Source of the DNA: Acidimicrobiaceae bacterium
GTDB lineage: Bacteria; Actinomycetota; Acidimicrobiia; Acidimicrobiales; Aldehydirespiratoraceae
Reading direction: 5' to 3'
Assembly (NCBI GenBank): GCA_009835735.1
Contig: VXWX01000007.1
Span: 1-32,541, forward strand
DNA length: 32,541 bases
Part shown: positions 16,527-24,268 of the stretch, in pieces
How positions within the stretch are numbered: position 1 is the first letter of the stretch
Layout of the letters: each line of letters opens with the position of its first letter
Program-made: the position numbers and the translations under genes
The notes under the pieces: model-generated
What the model saw: only the letters and a program-made list of their open reading frames with translations
Told to the model about the DNA's origin: nothing
The model's database searches: none

Positions 16527-17272
16527 CCCGGTTGGTCGCCCTGGTGCCCGCCGCGGTGTGCGCCGCCGCTCTGGGCCGGGAGTGGCCGCACGACCTCGAC
16601 AGCCAGGTGCGCTGCATCGACGAAGGGGCGAGGTCGCTGCGGCTGGCCTACTGCTGCCCGCCCCGGTCCGACGAGGCTCAGGATCCCGACGCGGTTGCCG
16701 CCGGCCTGGTACGGACGCCGGGCGCGCTGCCGGTGTTGGGTGTGGTGACGGGCCCGCTGTCCAGCGAACTCCTGTCAGGAATCCACCCTAGAGGTGGAGA
16801 ACATGCAGGTAGTTCGCCGATCCAGGACGTCCAAGAACTCCTCGACGACGCCTCGGACACCGCGGTGGACAGGCTCCGGTCGCTGGGCGCATGCGGGGTG
16901 CGACGAGCCGCCGTGGTGGAGCCCGCGATGGAGCCACTGGTCGACGAAGACGCCGCGGCGGAGGCCCACCGCCCCCTCCTGAACGCGGCTGCTCACCTGC
17001 GCATCGACTTGGTGCTAGTCGCAAGCAGCCTCGATGACGTGGCGTCGCTCGGCTACGAAGACTCGGCGTCCGGCCTGGGATGCTCACCGGGTCTGGGCTT
17101 CCTGCCGGCCGACGCCTTCGACTCGGCCGCAGCACTGGAGCGCGGGCTGGACCGGATCCGGGCCGCCGGCAATCCCAGCGAGGCCATCACCGCGCCGCTC
17201 GACGCCGCCGTGTCCCCCGACCTCGTGCGGCACGCGGCCCGTGTCCTGTCAGGGGAGGACGCACGGCCGTGA
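16523..17272 (+). CDS. Unknown protein, possibly a short uroporphyrinogen-decarboxylase-fold (MtaA-like) member
   Basis: A 249-aa protein if started at ATG 16523, which overlaps the previous stop (ATGA); ATG 16514 would add three residues. The segments PVLGVVTGPLSSELLSG and VVEPAMEPLVDEDAAAEAH resemble strand-helix pieces of the URO-D/MtaA/CmuA family, which handles tetrapyrroles or methyl groups. It is about 90 residues shorter than typical members, and I do not see a Zn-binding His-x-Cys motif. It lies between the carboxylase subunits and a second HyuA-like gene with coupled starts at both ends, so it belongs to the operon. The gene is real; the fold assignment is tentative and the role unknown. 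Confidence 0.6.
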   Translation: MTRLVALVPAAVCAAALGREWPHDLDSQVRCIDEGARSLRLAYCCPPRSDEAQDPDAVAAGLVRTPGALPVLGVVTGPLSSELLSGIHPRGGEHAGSSPIQDVQELLDDASDTAVDRLRSLGACGVRRAAVVEPAMEPLVDEDAAAEAHRPLLNAAAHLRIDLVLVASSLDDVASLGYEDSASGLGCSPGLGFLPADAFDSAAALERGLDRIRAAGNPSEAITAPLDAAVSPDLVRHAARVLSGEDARP

Positions 17273-18840
17273 GCTACTCGGTGGGCATCGACATGGGGGG
17301 CACCTTCACCGACGGGTACTTCTCCGACGGCGAGCAGGTCATGATCGCCAAGGTTCCCACCACCCACTTCGACCTGACCCGCTCGGTGATGGCCTGCCTG
17401 GCCGGCGGCGCCGAAGCCTTCGATGTTCCCCTGGAGCAGTTCCTCGGCGACATCGGCCTGTTCCGGCTGGCCACCACCGTCGGCACCAACGCAGTGGTCA
17501 CCGGCACCGGCGACCCGGTCGGGCTGATGGTCGAGGCCGGCGCCGAGAAATCGCTGTACGGACCGAGCGAGCCCGCACCCGCCCTGGGCGTCTTCGTGAG
17601 GCCCGACCATGTGGTCGGCGTCGACCCGGATGCAGCCGCCGCAGAGGTGCTGGCCCTGTGCCGCGACCTGGTGCAACAGGGAGTTCGCCAGACGGTTGTG
17701 AGCCTGCGAGGACCGCACCGGGACGCAGAAACCGGGCTGCGGGAACTGGTGCGCGACCGGTACCCCGTCCACTACCTGCGGTCCATGCCCCTCACCATGG
17801 GGTGGGAGACGGCCGACGTCAACGACGACGGGCTGCGCACCAACACGGCCGTCCTCAATGCCTACCTGAGCAGGCCCATGGCCAAGCTGCTGTACCGCAC
17901 CGAAGGGATCCTTCAGCAGGCCGGGCTGGCCGTGCCCTTGATGGCGGCCCGCTCCGACGGCACCTTCAGCCGGATGCCCCGAACCACCGCCATCAGCACA
18001 TACAGCTCAGGACCGGCCGCCGGGCTGGGGCTGGCGGCCGTCCTGGCCCGCCGGCACGGCGACTCGGCCGTGATCGCCTTCGACATGGGCGGTACCACCC
18101 TCGACCTTGGACTAGTGCGGGATGGAGCCCACGATGTGAACCCGGAACCTGAGATCCGGGGTGTTCCGGTGTCGTTGCCCGTGCCCGGGATCGTCTCAGT
18201 CGGCCTCGGAGGCTCGTCGATCGCCTCAGCGGACAGTTCGGGGACGGTGACGGTGGGGCCGGCCAGTGCCGGTGCCGTTCCAGGCCCGGCCGCCTTCGGC
18301 CGGGGCGGCACCCAACCGACTCTCACCGATGCCGACATGGAGTTGGGGCTGCTGGCCGACGGGCTGGTCCTGCCCGGAAACATAGTGCTCGACGCTGACC
18401 GGGCTTCGGCTGCGCTGGCCCCGCTGGCCGGTGGCGACGCCACGGCCGCAGCCCAGCTCGTGCATGAGGCCGCCCACAGCACGGCGGCCGCGTCCCTCAA
18501 GGACCTGCTGTCCGGCTCGGGAGTCGATCCCGCCGACGCCACTCTCTACGCGTTCGGCGGGGCCGGAGGGCTGCACGCCGGCCCGGTCGCGGACTTGGTG
18601 GGCATAAGCCGGGTCCGGTCCTTCGCCGCGGGCGGTGTCTTCAGCGCCCGGGGTGTAGCCGAGGCCGCAGCTGATGGGTCCGCTCTGGGCCGATGGCACG
18701 ACGCCGGCAGTTCGCTGCCCGACGGCGTCGTTGCCGGTCCCGCGCTCGTCAACGTCTCGGGAGCCGTGCATGCTGTGCCTTCCGGCTGGACGGCGAGGCG
18801 TGACGGAGTCGACGGCCTCCTTTGGGAGCAGTCGGGGTGA
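17269..18840 (+). CDS. Second, short HyuA-like ATPase (hydantoinase/oxoprolinase A family)
   Basis: A 523-aa protein from GTG 17269 (GTGA overlap). It repeats the HyuA phosphate motifs (GIDMGGTFTDGYF and FDMGGTTLDLGL) and the SSGPAAG and FGGAGGLHAG segments. It ends about 200 residues earlier than the 718-aa paralog, so the long C-terminal domain of acetone carboxylase beta is missing. It has no adjacent HyuB partner of its own. It could be a second kinase subunit, as in the multi-subunit acetophenone carboxylase, or an ATP-dependent activator for the preceding unknown protein. Its place between that protein and the thiolase gene makes a part in the same pathway likely. Confidence 0.8.
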   Translation: MSYSVGIDMGGTFTDGYFSDGEQVMIAKVPTTHFDLTRSVMACLAGGAEAFDVPLEQFLGDIGLFRLATTVGTNAVVTGTGDPVGLMVEAGAEKSLYGPSEPAPALGVFVRPDHVVGVDPDAAAAEVLALCRDLVQQGVRQTVVSLRGPHRDAETGLRELVRDRYPVHYLRSMPLTMGWETADVNDDGLRTNTAVLNAYLSRPMAKLLYRTEGILQQAGLAVPLMAARSDGTFSRMPRTTAISTYSSGPAAGLGLAAVLARRHGDSAVIAFDMGGTTLDLGLVRDGAHDVNPEPEIRGVPVSLPVPGIVSVGLGGSSIASADSSGTVTVGPASAGAVPGPAAFGRGGTQPTLTDADMELGLLADGLVLPGNIVLDADRASAALAPLAGGDATAAAQLVHEAAHSTAAASLKDLLSGSGVDPADATLYAFGGAGGLHAGPVADLVGISRVRSFAAGGVFSARGVAEAAADGSALGRWHDAGSSLPDGVVAGPALVNVSGAVHAVPSGWTARRDGVDGLLWEQSG

Positions 18841-19997
18841 GCGTGCTCGACGGCATCGCCATCGTCGGTGTGGCCGAGACGGCCATAGGGAAGCTGCCCG
18901 GCCGCAGCGCCATCAGCCTGCAGGCTGAGGCAGGCGTGGCCGCGGTAGCCGCAGCCGGTCTGGCCAAGGACGACATCGACGGGGTGTTCTCGTTCTCGGG
19001 CTACTCCCAGGCGATGATGCTGCACGCGGCCCGGGTGGCCGAGCATCTGGGCCTGCGACCCGAGTTGGCCGTGGTCACCGACGTGGGCGGTCCCGGCACC
19101 CACCATGCCGCCCTGATGAACGTGGCCGCGGCCATCGACGCGGGCATGTGCACCGCCGCGCTGTGCACCTACGGCGAGAACGGCATCTCCATCCGTCGCT
19201 CCGGCCGGGGCCGGGCGCCGGGCACCCTCACCGGCGGGGAGGACTTCGAGGCGCCCTACGGCCAGATCGCCATGATCAGCGGCTACGCCCTGTTCGCCCA
19301 GCGCCACATGCACCTGTACGGCACCACCAGCGAGCAACTCGGCGCGGTGGCGGTCGCCTCCCGTTACCACGCCTCGCTGAACGACAACGCCCACAAGCGC
19401 GAGCCCATCACCCTGGACGACCACCAGGCATCGCCCATGATCTCTTCGCCGCTGCGCCGGCTCGACTGCTCGCTAATCTCCGACGCGGGCGGGGCCTTCG
19501 TGGTGACGTCAATCGAGCGGGCCCGCAGCCTGGGCGTGCCCTACGCACGGGTGCTCGGCTACGGCGCAGCCGCCACCCACCACACCCCGTCGCAGGCTCC
19601 CGACCTGCACGAGCTGGGCGGGCCGGTGTCGGCGGGACGGGCCTTCGAGCGGTCCGGGCTGACGGTCGCCGACGCCGACGCGGTGTACATCCACGATGCC
19701 TGCACCTTCAGCGTGGTGGCCGGCGTGGAGGCCTTGGGCTTGTGCGGCGAGGGCGAGGGCGGACCGTACGCCGAGTCGGGAGCGCTGGCGCTGGACTCGA
19801 AGTGCCCGGTGAACCTGCATGGCGGGATGCTGTCGCACGGCCACGCCGGCGGGGTGTTCCACCTGCTCGACGCGGTGCGCCAACTGCAGGGCACGGCCGG
19901 GCGTCGCCAGGTTGAGGGGGCAGAGGTCGTGGTGGCCCACGGCAACGGCGGGGTGTTCTCGACGTTCTCGACCATGGTGCTGGGAGGAGGCCGGTGA
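18837..19997 (+). CDS. SCP-x type thiolase-like protein (no nucleophilic cysteine at the usual site)
   Basis: A 386-aa thiolase-fold protein from GTG 18837 (GTGA overlap). The C-terminal half has HDACTFSVVAGVEALGLCGEG (H286) and CPVNLHGGMLSHGHAGG, the SCP-x counterparts of the thiolase histidine loops. At the position of the usual nucleophilic Cys the sequence reads VGGPGTHHAALMNVA, without Cys. Cys-less SCP-x proteins paired with DUF35 proteins include the Ltp2 retro-aldolases of steroid side-chain breakdown. The next gene encodes a DUF35 protein, so the two likely form a complex doing thiolysis, condensation or retro-aldol cleavage of an acyl-CoA. Confidence 0.85.
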   Translation: MSVLDGIAIVGVAETAIGKLPGRSAISLQAEAGVAAVAAAGLAKDDIDGVFSFSGYSQAMMLHAARVAEHLGLRPELAVVTDVGGPGTHHAALMNVAAAIDAGMCTAALCTYGENGISIRRSGRGRAPGTLTGGEDFEAPYGQIAMISGYALFAQRHMHLYGTTSEQLGAVAVASRYHASLNDNAHKREPITLDDHQASPMISSPLRRLDCSLISDAGGAFVVTSIERARSLGVPYARVLGYGAAATHHTPSQAPDLHELGGPVSAGRAFERSGLTVADADAVYIHDACTFSVVAGVEALGLCGEGEGGPYAESGALALDSKCPVNLHGGMLSHGHAGGVFHLLDAVRQLQGTAGRRQVEGAEVVVAHGNGGVFSTFSTMVLGGGR

Positions 19998-20404
19998 CCG
20001 GCAAGCCCCGCCCCGACGTGAACGACGCGGCCACCGCCCCGTACTGGGAGGCGGCCGCCCGTCACGAGCTGATGCTGCCCCGATGTGACGGCAACGGGCT
20101 GGTCTTCTTCCCGCCCCGGGAGTTCTGCCCCGGCTGCTGGAGCGATGATCTGTCGTGGCAGCCGATGAGCGGTGGGGGCACGGTGTGGACGTTCACCGAG
20201 GTCCATGTGGCCTTCTACGACGACACCTGGGCCGATGACGTGCCCTACGTCGTAGCGGTCATCGAGTTGGACGAGGGCCCGCGGATGCTGGCTGGCATCG
20301 TCGAGCCCGATATGGCCAGCTTGGCCATCGGCGACCGGGTCGAAGTCACCTTTGAGGACCGTCCCGAAGGGGTGACGCTGCCCGTGTTCCGAGTTGTCGA
20401 GTGA
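19994..20404 (+). CDS. DUF35 / OB-fold acyl-CoA-associated protein
   Basis: A 136-aa protein with the DUF35 layout: an N-terminal helix, a zinc-ribbon-like part with C31, C45 and C48 (the fourth Cys seems missing at CDGNG), and a C-terminal OB fold. FFPPREFCPGC matches the family's PPR...CPxC signature. DUF35 proteins bind SCP-x thiolases and help place acyl-CoA. The GTG overlaps the thiolase stop (GTGA), supporting a two-protein complex. It is the last gene before the repeat-bearing intergenic region. Confidence 0.85.
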   Translation: MTGKPRPDVNDAATAPYWEAAARHELMLPRCDGNGLVFFPPREFCPGCWSDDLSWQPMSGGGTVWTFTEVHVAFYDDTWADDVPYVVAVIELDEGPRMLAGIVEPDMASLAIGDRVEVTFEDRPEGVTLPVFRVVE

Positions 20405-20420
20405 CCGCCCCGGCCTCGTC

Positions 20421-20468
20421 GAATTGGCAGCGTCTTGCCCCCTATACGGGCATTTCTGCTGCCAGTTC
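20421..20468. repeat. 48-bp hairpin repeat, copy 1
   Basis: The ends GAATTGGCAGC and GCTGCCAGTTC are inverted repeats (10 of 11 match). An inner GCCC/GGGC stem closes on the 7-nt loop CCTATAC. The second copy starts 71 bp further on in the same orientation and differs at three positions. Confidence 0.85.
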
Positions 20469-20491
20469 CCCGGCCCAGATGTCCGCCGGCC

Positions 20492-20539
20492 GAATTGGCA
20501 GCGTTTTGCCCCCTATACGGGTGTTTCTGCTGCCAGTTC
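20492..20539. repeat. 48-bp hairpin repeat, copy 2
   Basis: Same outer arms as copy 1. Three substitutions lie inside; the inner stem becomes GCCC/GGGT, which still pairs through one G-U in RNA. The loop CCTATAC is unchanged. Confidence 0.85.
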
Positions 20540-20575
20540 TAGGCCGGTGACTTGTGTGACCGTGGGCGGCAGGTC

Positions 20576-22147
20576 GTGACCGGCGTCGAATACCAGGATC
20601 TGTGGTCGTTGTGCGAGGCCCGGGCCCGGGAGCACCCGGACCGGGTAGTGCTTGACTTCGACGGCAAGCTCTGGACCTGGGCTGAGCTGATCGCGGCTGC
20701 TCAGGGCTTGGCCGGTGGGCTGGTCGCCGCCGGAGTGGGAGCGGGTGAGGTGGTCGGGCACATGTCGCCCAATCATCCCGAGGCGGTGGTCACGATGTTG
20801 GCCCTGCTGCGGCTGGGCGCGGTGGAGTGCCCGGTCAACGCGGGTCTGCGGGGCCAGCAGTTGGCTCATGTGCTGGACCACTCCGGCGCGAGGGTGCTCA
20901 TCGTGGACGGGTCCCTCATGGAGCGAGTCTCCGACCAGTTGCCGTCCGCGCCGGGAGTGCAGGCGATCGTGCAGCGTGGCCAGTGTTCGACACCGGCTGG
21001 TGTGGAGGCCATCGACTACGCCGGACTCCGGGTATCGGCCGATAGGCCGCCGTCGTTCGCGCCTCCGGCGCCGGACGACCCGATGAACATCATCTATACG
21101 TCGGGCACCACCGGACCGGCCAAGGGCGCGGTGCTTCCCCAGGCGTTCCCCATAGATCAGGCCCGCATCAAGATCGAGCAGTGGGCGCTCACCGCCGACG
21201 ACGTACTGTTCTCGGCCCTGCCGCTGTACCACGTAAACGCCCGGTTCTCGACGCTGGGCACCGCCCTGGTGGTGGACGGCCGGGCCGCGCTGGTGTCGCG
21301 CTTCTCGGCCGGCACGTTCTGGGACCAGGTGCGCGCCGCGGGCGCCACCGAAGTGGGCGTAGTGGGGGCGGTGTCGTCGATCCTGCTGCGCCAGGAGCCC
21401 GGCCCGGCCGACCGGGACCACAACGTGCGGATGATGCACGGCGCAGCCGGAATACCGATGGACCGCCGGGCCGATTTCGAAAAGCGGTTCGGCCTGCGCC
21501 TGGTTACCGGGTTCGCCATGACCGAGACCGGGCACTTCTCCACCACCAGCCCCGACGACCCCATGCGCTACCGGGCATCGGGCCGGCCCGTGCCCCAGTA
21601 CGAGGTGGCGGTGGTCGACGCCGACGACAACGAGCTGGCGCCCGGGGAGGTGGGGGAACTGGTGGCGAGGCCTCGGGTGCCGGGCGCGATGATGACCGGG
21701 TACCACCGCCAGCCGGAAGCCACCCAGGCCGCAATCCGCAACGGATGGTTCCACACAGGCGATCTGGCCACCATCGAGGCCGACGGCTATATCCGCTGGG
21801 TCGACCGGATGGCCGACGCCATCCGCCGCCGGGGCGAGATGATCTCGTCCACGGAGGTGGAACGGGCGGTCTGCGCCTTCGACGGGGTAGCCGAGTGCGC
21901 CGCGGTGGGCGTGCCCTCAGAACTGGGCGAGGAGGACGTCAAGCTGGTAGTGGTGCCCGAACCCGGCCATGTCATCGACCCGGCCGCCCTGCAGCGCCAC
22001 TGCCAAGCCGCACTCCCCGACTTCTGCCAACCCCGCTACCTCGAGATCCTCGAAGAACTCCCCAAGACCGCGACCCACAAAGTCAACAAACCCCAACTCC
22101 GCCACACCGAAAGCCCAACCACTCTGGACCTCACCCGATCCAGCTAA
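20576..22147 (+). CDS. Acyl-CoA ligase (ANL superfamily, CaiC-like)
   Basis: A 523-aa adenylate-forming enzyme. Its P-loop is YTSGTTGPAKGA (174-185). Further motifs are FAMTETG, GWFHTGDLATIEADGYI and the hinge/rotation region DRMADAIRRRGEMIS; the likely catalytic Lys is K502 in TATHKVNK. Overall it resembles crotonobetaine/carnitine-CoA and medium-chain acyl-CoA ligases. I chose GTG 20576; a TTG at 20552 would add eight residues. As the only ligase near the ketone carboxylase and thiolase genes it could activate the beta-keto acid, as benzoylacetate-CoA ligase does in acetophenone breakdown. This is inference, because the repeats separate it from that operon. It ends 7 bp from the convergent alcohol dehydrogenase gene. 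Confidence 0.9.
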   Translation: MTGVEYQDLWSLCEARAREHPDRVVLDFDGKLWTWAELIAAAQGLAGGLVAAGVGAGEVVGHMSPNHPEAVVTMLALLRLGAVECPVNAGLRGQQLAHVLDHSGARVLIVDGSLMERVSDQLPSAPGVQAIVQRGQCSTPAGVEAIDYAGLRVSADRPPSFAPPAPDDPMNIIYTSGTTGPAKGAVLPQAFPIDQARIKIEQWALTADDVLFSALPLYHVNARFSTLGTALVVDGRAALVSRFSAGTFWDQVRAAGATEVGVVGAVSSILLRQEPGPADRDHNVRMMHGAAGIPMDRRADFEKRFGLRLVTGFAMTETGHFSTTSPDDPMRYRASGRPVPQYEVAVVDADDNELAPGEVGELVARPRVPGAMMTGYHRQPEATQAAIRNGWFHTGDLATIEADGYIRWVDRMADAIRRRGEMISSTEVERAVCAFDGVAECAAVGVPSELGEEDVKLVVVPEPGHVIDPAALQRHCQAALPDFCQPRYLEILEELPKTATHKVNKPQLRHTESPTTLDLTRSS

Positions 22148-22154
22148 AGCGGGG

Positions 22155-23237
22155 TCACGGCCGGATCACCGCCTTGGTGGGGTACATGCCTTCGATCTCG
22201 TTGGCGATGGCACGGATGCACACCTCGGTGTTATCCAGGTCGAACGTGTGGCTGATCATCTCCTCAGGCTTGAAGCCTGTGGACTCGATGAGGTCCATCG
22301 TCGCCCGCAGTGCCGGGCTGCCCGCCGTGAACGCGCCCTGCACTTTGATCTCGTTCCATACGAGGGCGTCGATGTTGACCGGAACCTGCCGGCCGCCGCT
22401 GAGTCCGGCCAGGACGAGCGTGCCCCGTTTGCGCACTGCCGCCACCGAGGACGCCAGCGCGGCGGGGCTGCCGCTCACGTCCACCACCACGTCGGCCATG
22501 GCCCCGCCCGTCTCGTCGGCCACGACCTCCACCACGTCGTCGGTGTCGACCTCGACGATGCGGTCGGCGCCCCAGCGGCGGGCCAACCCCAGCCGGTCGG
22601 CGTCGGCAGCGGTTCCGGTCACGATGATGCGAGCCGCACCCGCGGCCCGGGCCGCCCACGTGCAGGCCAGGCCCTGCTGGCCCGGCCCCTGGATCAGAAC
22701 CGTGTCGCCGAAAGTCACACCACCGTGCAGGATCGCCCACTGGTAGCCGTTGGCCATCACCGACCCGCACAGCACGGCAGCCTCGTCGCTCATGGCGTCG
22801 TCCACCTTGAACAGCTCGGCGTCCGGGTTCACGTACAGGTATTCGGCCAAGCCACCGAAGAGGTGGGGCGGGTCGGCCGCGCTGGTGTTGCTGCCATAGG
22901 ACGTGCGCTGAGGGCAGAACCGGGGAGCGCCGTCGCGGCAGTCCCGGCAGTGCCCGCAGCCTTTGGAGCCCTTGAGGATCACCCGATCGCCCTCGGCCAC
23001 TCCGTGGATCGTGGCAGCTTGCCGGCCCAGGCGTTCGACCTGGCCGAAGATCTCGTGGCCCAAGATCACCGGGTAGGGCATGTCGATGCGGCCCCGGAAG
23101 TACTTGACGTCGGTGCCACACATTCCGCCGACGCCGATCCGCAGCAGCGCCCCGTCGTCGGCCACTTCCGGCACCGGGTACTCCCGGATCTCCAGGCGCT
23201 CCGGCCCCAGCAGCGTCGCAGCTCGAACAGTGTTCAC
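22155..23237 (-). CDS. Zinc-dependent alcohol dehydrogenase (MDR family)
   Basis: A 360-aa medium-chain dehydrogenase. Catalytic zinc ligands are C40 in MCGTD and H61/E62 in LGHE. The structural zinc lobe has C94, C97, C100 and C108 in the canonical spacing. An NAD(P)-binding Rossmann part follows, with VLIQGPGQQGLACTWAARAAG in place of GxGxxG. The frame is open further upstream, but GTG 23237 overlaps the stop of the LLM gene by 4 bp and has GGAGG upstream, so it is the better start. It is the last gene of a six-gene minus-strand operon and would oxidise an alcohol or reduce an aldehyde made by its neighbours. Confidence 0.92.
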   Translation of the reverse strand: MNTVRAATLLGPERLEIREYPVPEVADDGALLRIGVGGMCGTDVKYFRGRIDMPYPVILGHEIFGQVERLGRQAATIHGVAEGDRVILKGSKGCGHCRDCRDGAPRFCPQRTSYGSNTSAADPPHLFGGLAEYLYVNPDAELFKVDDAMSDEAAVLCGSVMANGYQWAILHGGVTFGDTVLIQGPGQQGLACTWAARAAGAARIIVTGTAADADRLGLARRWGADRIVEVDTDDVVEVVADETGGAMADVVVDVSGSPAALASSVAAVRKRGTLVLAGLSGGRQVPVNIDALVWNEIKVQGAFTAGSPALRATMDLIESTGFKPEEMISHTFDLDNTEVCIRAIANEIEGMYPTKAVIRP

Positions 23238-24268
23238 AGCTCCCTCCCACGCTCCAGCAGGGGCAGCAACTCGGCCGCAACCCGCTCCATCTGGGCCCGT
23301 TGGTCGACAGTGGCCAGCACGCATTGGAACGACGTCGCACCAGCCCCGATATAGGCGTCCAAGCGCTCGGCGCAGGCCTCGGCCGGGCCGCATACCAGCC
23401 AGCGGTCGATGCTGGCATCGTCCATGGGGCGGCGGTGATAGTCCTCCATGAAAGCGGAACCCTCTGCCCGGGCCGCCCCCGCGTCGTCACCCACCAGCAG
23501 GAACAGGTTCACCCTCACGTCGAACGGCTCGGGCAGCGCCCTCCCGGCGGCCTGAGCGGCAGCCGAGATGGCATCCCGGCCCGCCTGAAGCTCAGCCGGT
23601 GTGGCCATGCCGGTGATCCAGCCGTCGCCCAGCCGGGCCACCCGGTCCCACCGGCCGACGAACGTGGAGGCCATCGACTCGTCGAACACGTCGTTGGGCC
23701 CGAAGCCCCGCTGCGACGCCACGAACACCCCGGCCGCGATCAGCACCGGAGGACCAGGCCGCTGGACGGGTCGCAAACCGATCGAAGCGTCCTGTAGCCG
23801 GTAGACGCGGCCCTCGTAGTCGACTCCGTCGCCGGCCCACAGCGCCTTGATTACCTCGATGGCCTCGGTGAAGGCCCGGGCCCGGCGCCGGCGGTCCAGC
23901 CCGACCAGGGCCAGCTCGGCGTCCACCAACTCGGGCGGGCCGGTGCCCAATCCCACACCCAGCGCGGTGCGCCCGCCGCTGAGCGCATCGAGGGTGGCCC
24001 ACTCCTGGGCCACCGTCACCGGATGCCGCAGGTGGGGCTGAAGGATGCCGGTGGCCAGACCGATGGTGCCGGTGGCCTCCGCCACCGCGGCCAGGGTCAC
24101 GATCGGCGACCAGCGGGGCTTGGCCAGCACGCTGTCGCCCACCGACACGAACGCGAACCCGCACTCCTCGGCCCGCCGGGCCAGAGTCACGAGGTCGTCG
24201 AGGCCGAAGCGGGCGCCGCTGAACACCGCGGCCCGGTTGTTGACGTAGACCCCGACCGCGGGACTCAC
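23234..24268 (-). CDS. LLM-class flavin/F420-dependent oxidoreductase
   Basis: A 344-aa luciferase-like TIM-barrel protein. Typical family segments are ARRAEECGFAFVSVGDS near the N-terminus, TGILQPHLRHPVTVAQEWATLDALSGGRTALGVG in the middle (read here as separate motifs) and GPAEACAERLDAYIGAGAT near the end. Actinobacterial members use F420 or FMN for hydride transfer or monooxygenation. GTG 24268 overlaps the stop of the cupin-rhodanese gene and its own stop overlaps the alcohol dehydrogenase start. Cofactor and substrate are not decided by the sequence. Confidence 0.88.
   Translation of the reverse strand: MSPAVGVYVNNRAAVFSGARFGLDDLVTLARRAEECGFAFVSVGDSVLAKPRWSPIVTLAAVAEATGTIGLATGILQPHLRHPVTVAQEWATLDALSGGRTALGVGLGTGPPELVDAELALVGLDRRRRARAFTEAIEVIKALWAGDGVDYEGRVYRLQDASIGLRPVQRPGPPVLIAAGVFVASQRGFGPNDVFDESMASTFVGRWDRVARLGDGWITGMATPAELQAGRDAISAAAQAAGRALPEPFDVRVNLFLLVGDDAGAARAEGSAFMEDYHRRPMDDASIDRWLVCGPAEACAERLDAYIGAGATSFQCVLATVDQRAQMERVAAELLPLLERGREL

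Larger units (their letters stand above)
20405..20575. other. 171-bp intergenic region between DUF35 and ligase genes
   Basis: This is the longest gap without a gene in the window. It is taken up mainly by two copies of a 48-bp imperfect palindrome. No protein frame or clear promoter is seen, although the ligase needs a start signal here; GGGCGGCAGG at 20564-20573 is a weak RBS for GTG 20576. Confidence 0.6.

Noticed and set aside
20421..20539. CRISPR array
   Set aside because: Only two repeat copies, each a long hairpin, one short spacer and no cas genes.
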